A DNA stretch of 64,000 nucleotides. It comes from an uncultured Rothia sp. (GTDB lineage: Bacteria > Actinomycetota > Actinomycetes > Actinomycetales > Micrococcaceae). Made by a program: the position numbers and the translations under genes. How positions within the stretch are numbered: the first letter of the stretch is position 1; each line of letters opens with the position of its first letter. The stretch is from assembly GCA_946222285.1 (NCBI GenBank), contig CAMIIP010000003.1, positions 216,430 to 280,429 of the forward strand, in the 5' to 3' direction. The notes beneath the pieces were generated by a model. That model did not search any database, was not told the DNA's origin, and saw only the letters and a program-made list of their open reading frames with translations. Shown piece by piece: positions 63,184-64,000 of this stretch.

Positions 63184-63479
63184 ATGGAAACCAAAATTAT
63201 TCCTATCCACCCTGGCGAAATTCTTTTAGAAGAGTTTTTAGAACCTATGGAGCTTACCCAAAATCGTCTAGCGGTAGCAATCGGAGTTTCCCCCGGCGCA
63301 TTAATGAAATTGTGCATGGAAACCGTCGAATTACAGCCGATACAGCCCTAAGAATGGGGCGGTTTTTTGGAATAAGCGCACAATTTTGGATTAATCTTCA
63401 GTCGCATTATGACCTGGAAATTGAAGCGGAAGCGTTGAAGGATACGTTAGAGCAAATTCAACCGCTCAAAGTAGCTTAG
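63184..63479 (+). pseudogene. HigA antitoxin gene, frameshifted
   Basis: The first 37 codons read METKIIPIHPGEILLEEFL and LTQNRLAVAIGVSP, the N-terminus and first helices of HigA. After the run CCCCC at 63290-63294 the frame shifts. Adding one C restores RRINEIVHGNRRITADTALR, FFGISAQFWINLQSHYDLE and a normal end at 63477-63479 (about 98 residues). As written, the product ends early at a TAA near 63350. AGGGG precedes the ATG. Together with the truncated toxin it is a decayed toxin-antitoxin pair. Confidence 0.85.
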
Positions 63480-63505
63480 GGCTCTTATATAAAATCCTGG
63501 ATACC

Positions 63506-63578
63506 GAACTCCCTGTTTTTGTTCGAACTCCCGCATAGTGTGGGGGGAATTCGAACAAAACGAGGGAGTTCATTTTTT
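63506..63578 (+). terminator. Terminator after the HigBA remnant
   Basis: Arms 63506-63527 and 63550-63571 pair at 20 of 22 positions, with a 22-nt loop, followed by ATTTTTTGTTG. Confidence 0.8.
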
Positions 63579-63609
63579 GTTGTAAACGAAAAGCGACTTT
63601 CTAAACTTC

Positions 63610-63675
63610 AATACGACTTCTGAGAACCCTGACGACGTGAGTTCGGACGTCGTAGGGATATGGGGGAGTCGTATT
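63610..63675. repeat. Two-part hairpin upstream of the chorismate mutase gene
   Basis: The outer stem AATACGACT/AGTCGTATT (63610-63618 with 63667-63675) and the inner CCCT.ACGACGT/ACGTCGT.GGG (63627-63638 with 63647-63657) fold as one long structure, ending 20 nt before the -10-like box of the next gene. Confidence 0.65.
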
Positions 63676-63695
63676 TAGATTTTCACCTGCCTGAC

Positions 63696-63701
63696 TATGC
63701 T
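63696..63701 (+). promoter_or_regulatory. -10-like box of the chorismate mutase gene
   Basis: TATGCT stands exactly 7 nt before the ATG at 63709, and no Shine-Dalgarno sequence is present, as at other apparent leaderless starts in the window. Confidence 0.5.
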
Positions 63702-63708
63702 TAAAGCC

Positions 63709-64000
63709 ATGGAAAATCAGCCGCTTGCTCTTGAAGAAATCCGTGAAAATATTGACAGCTTAGACCGAGACATTATCGGGCTGATAAGTCAGCGTCAAAA
63801 ATGGGTTGTTGAGGCTGGAAAATTCAAGAAAAATGAAGACGGCGTGCGCGCTCCAGCTAGGGTTGAACAGGTGATAGAAAAAGCCCGAAATATTGCTACA
63901 GAAAAAGGAGCGGACCCTGATGTGGTGGAGATAACTTACGGGGCGATGAGACTTATTCAAAAGTCCTCCCAGCAGCATAAAACACCAACCCCCGCACCAC
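63709..64000 (+). CDS. Chorismate mutase (AroQ type), 5' part
   Basis: The frame is open to the window edge, giving 97 residues so far. LALEEIRENIDSLDRDIIGLISQRQKWV is the first helix of the AroQ fold, and RAPARVEQVIEKARNIATEKG and DPDVVEITYGAM are the second and third. It converts chorismate to prephenate; the helix pattern also resembles PchB-type isochorismate pyruvate lyases. A Pro/Thr-rich end has begun before the cut, so the gene is nearly complete. Confidence 0.85.
   Translation, partial: MENQPLALEEIRENIDSLDRDIIGLISQRQKWVVEAGKFKKNEDGVRAPARVEQVIEKARNIATEKGADPDVVEITYGAMRLIQKSSQQHKTPTPAP

Noticed and set aside
1..64000. tRNA, rRNA and CRISPR arrays
   Set aside because: I looked for tRNA-like cloverleaves, rRNA cores and evenly spaced direct repeats and saw none. 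The intergenic hairpins lack tRNA arms, and no repeat occurs three times at regular spacing.

Overview
The window (about 50% G+C by eye) reads as chromosome of a Micrococcaceae actinobacterium, most likely a Rothia-type organism. The actinobacterial markers are mycothiol synthesis (mshA), a GuaB3-type IMP dehydrogenase paralogue, a DUF3817 protein, a THUMP-like methyltransferase, a galU-linked GlpR/SepX-like membrane protein and a CIRCE-controlled groES-groEL. The genus is inferred from gene content, not from a search.

Layout. 1-5 kb: 3' end of a mannitol-1-phosphate dehydrogenase gene, mscL, a VanY-type lipoprotein carboxypeptidase, coaA, and divergent glmS. 5-14.6 kb: acpS-nnrD and alr-tsaE-tsaB-rimI-tsaD, a cell wall and tRNA-t6A cluster, interrupted by an antisense block of a polyprenyl sugar transferase, a phosphatase-family gene and mshA. 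14.7-19.4 kb: a YbdK-like carboxylate-amine ligase, a methyltransferase and groES-groEL. 19.6-23.8 kb: tandem SGNH-type acyltransferases, the second one broken. 24-30 kb: purine and respiration genes (guaB, guaB3, a SURF1 gene, a DUF3817 gene, guaA). 30.5-38.7 kb: an MFS transporter and an alpha-glucoside locus made of a PTS EIIBC, an RpiR regulator, a GH13 alpha-glucosidase and a MapP-like sugar-phosphate phosphatase. 38.7-48 kb: a very large helicase-like protein without a Walker A lysine, an FmdB protein, a 5-formyl-THF cyclo-ligase, galU, the GlpR/SepX-like protein and a frameshifted CYTH-CHAD gene. 48-57.6 kb: membrane proteins, a Nudix hydrolase, an orphan OpuAC-like lipoprotein, an alanine-type aminotransferase, xseA/xseB and ispH. 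57.6-64 kb: a repeat-rich spacer, broken rmuC, broken serine-type permease, an SMR pump, ychF, a decayed HigBA module and the start of a chorismate mutase gene.

Three themes stand out. First, many genes start 6-8 nt after a TANNNT box and have no clear Shine-Dalgarno sequence, which suggests widespread leaderless transcripts; this also decides several starts. Second, five dispensable loci are broken, mostly by one-base changes in homopolymer runs, while the essential genes are intact. Third, two gene associations give testable functions: a phosphatase immediately after mshA (candidate for the unassigned mycothiol phosphatase step) and a MapP-like phosphatase beside an alpha-glucoside PTS. Several intergenic spaces hold long inverted repeats that no gene explains.
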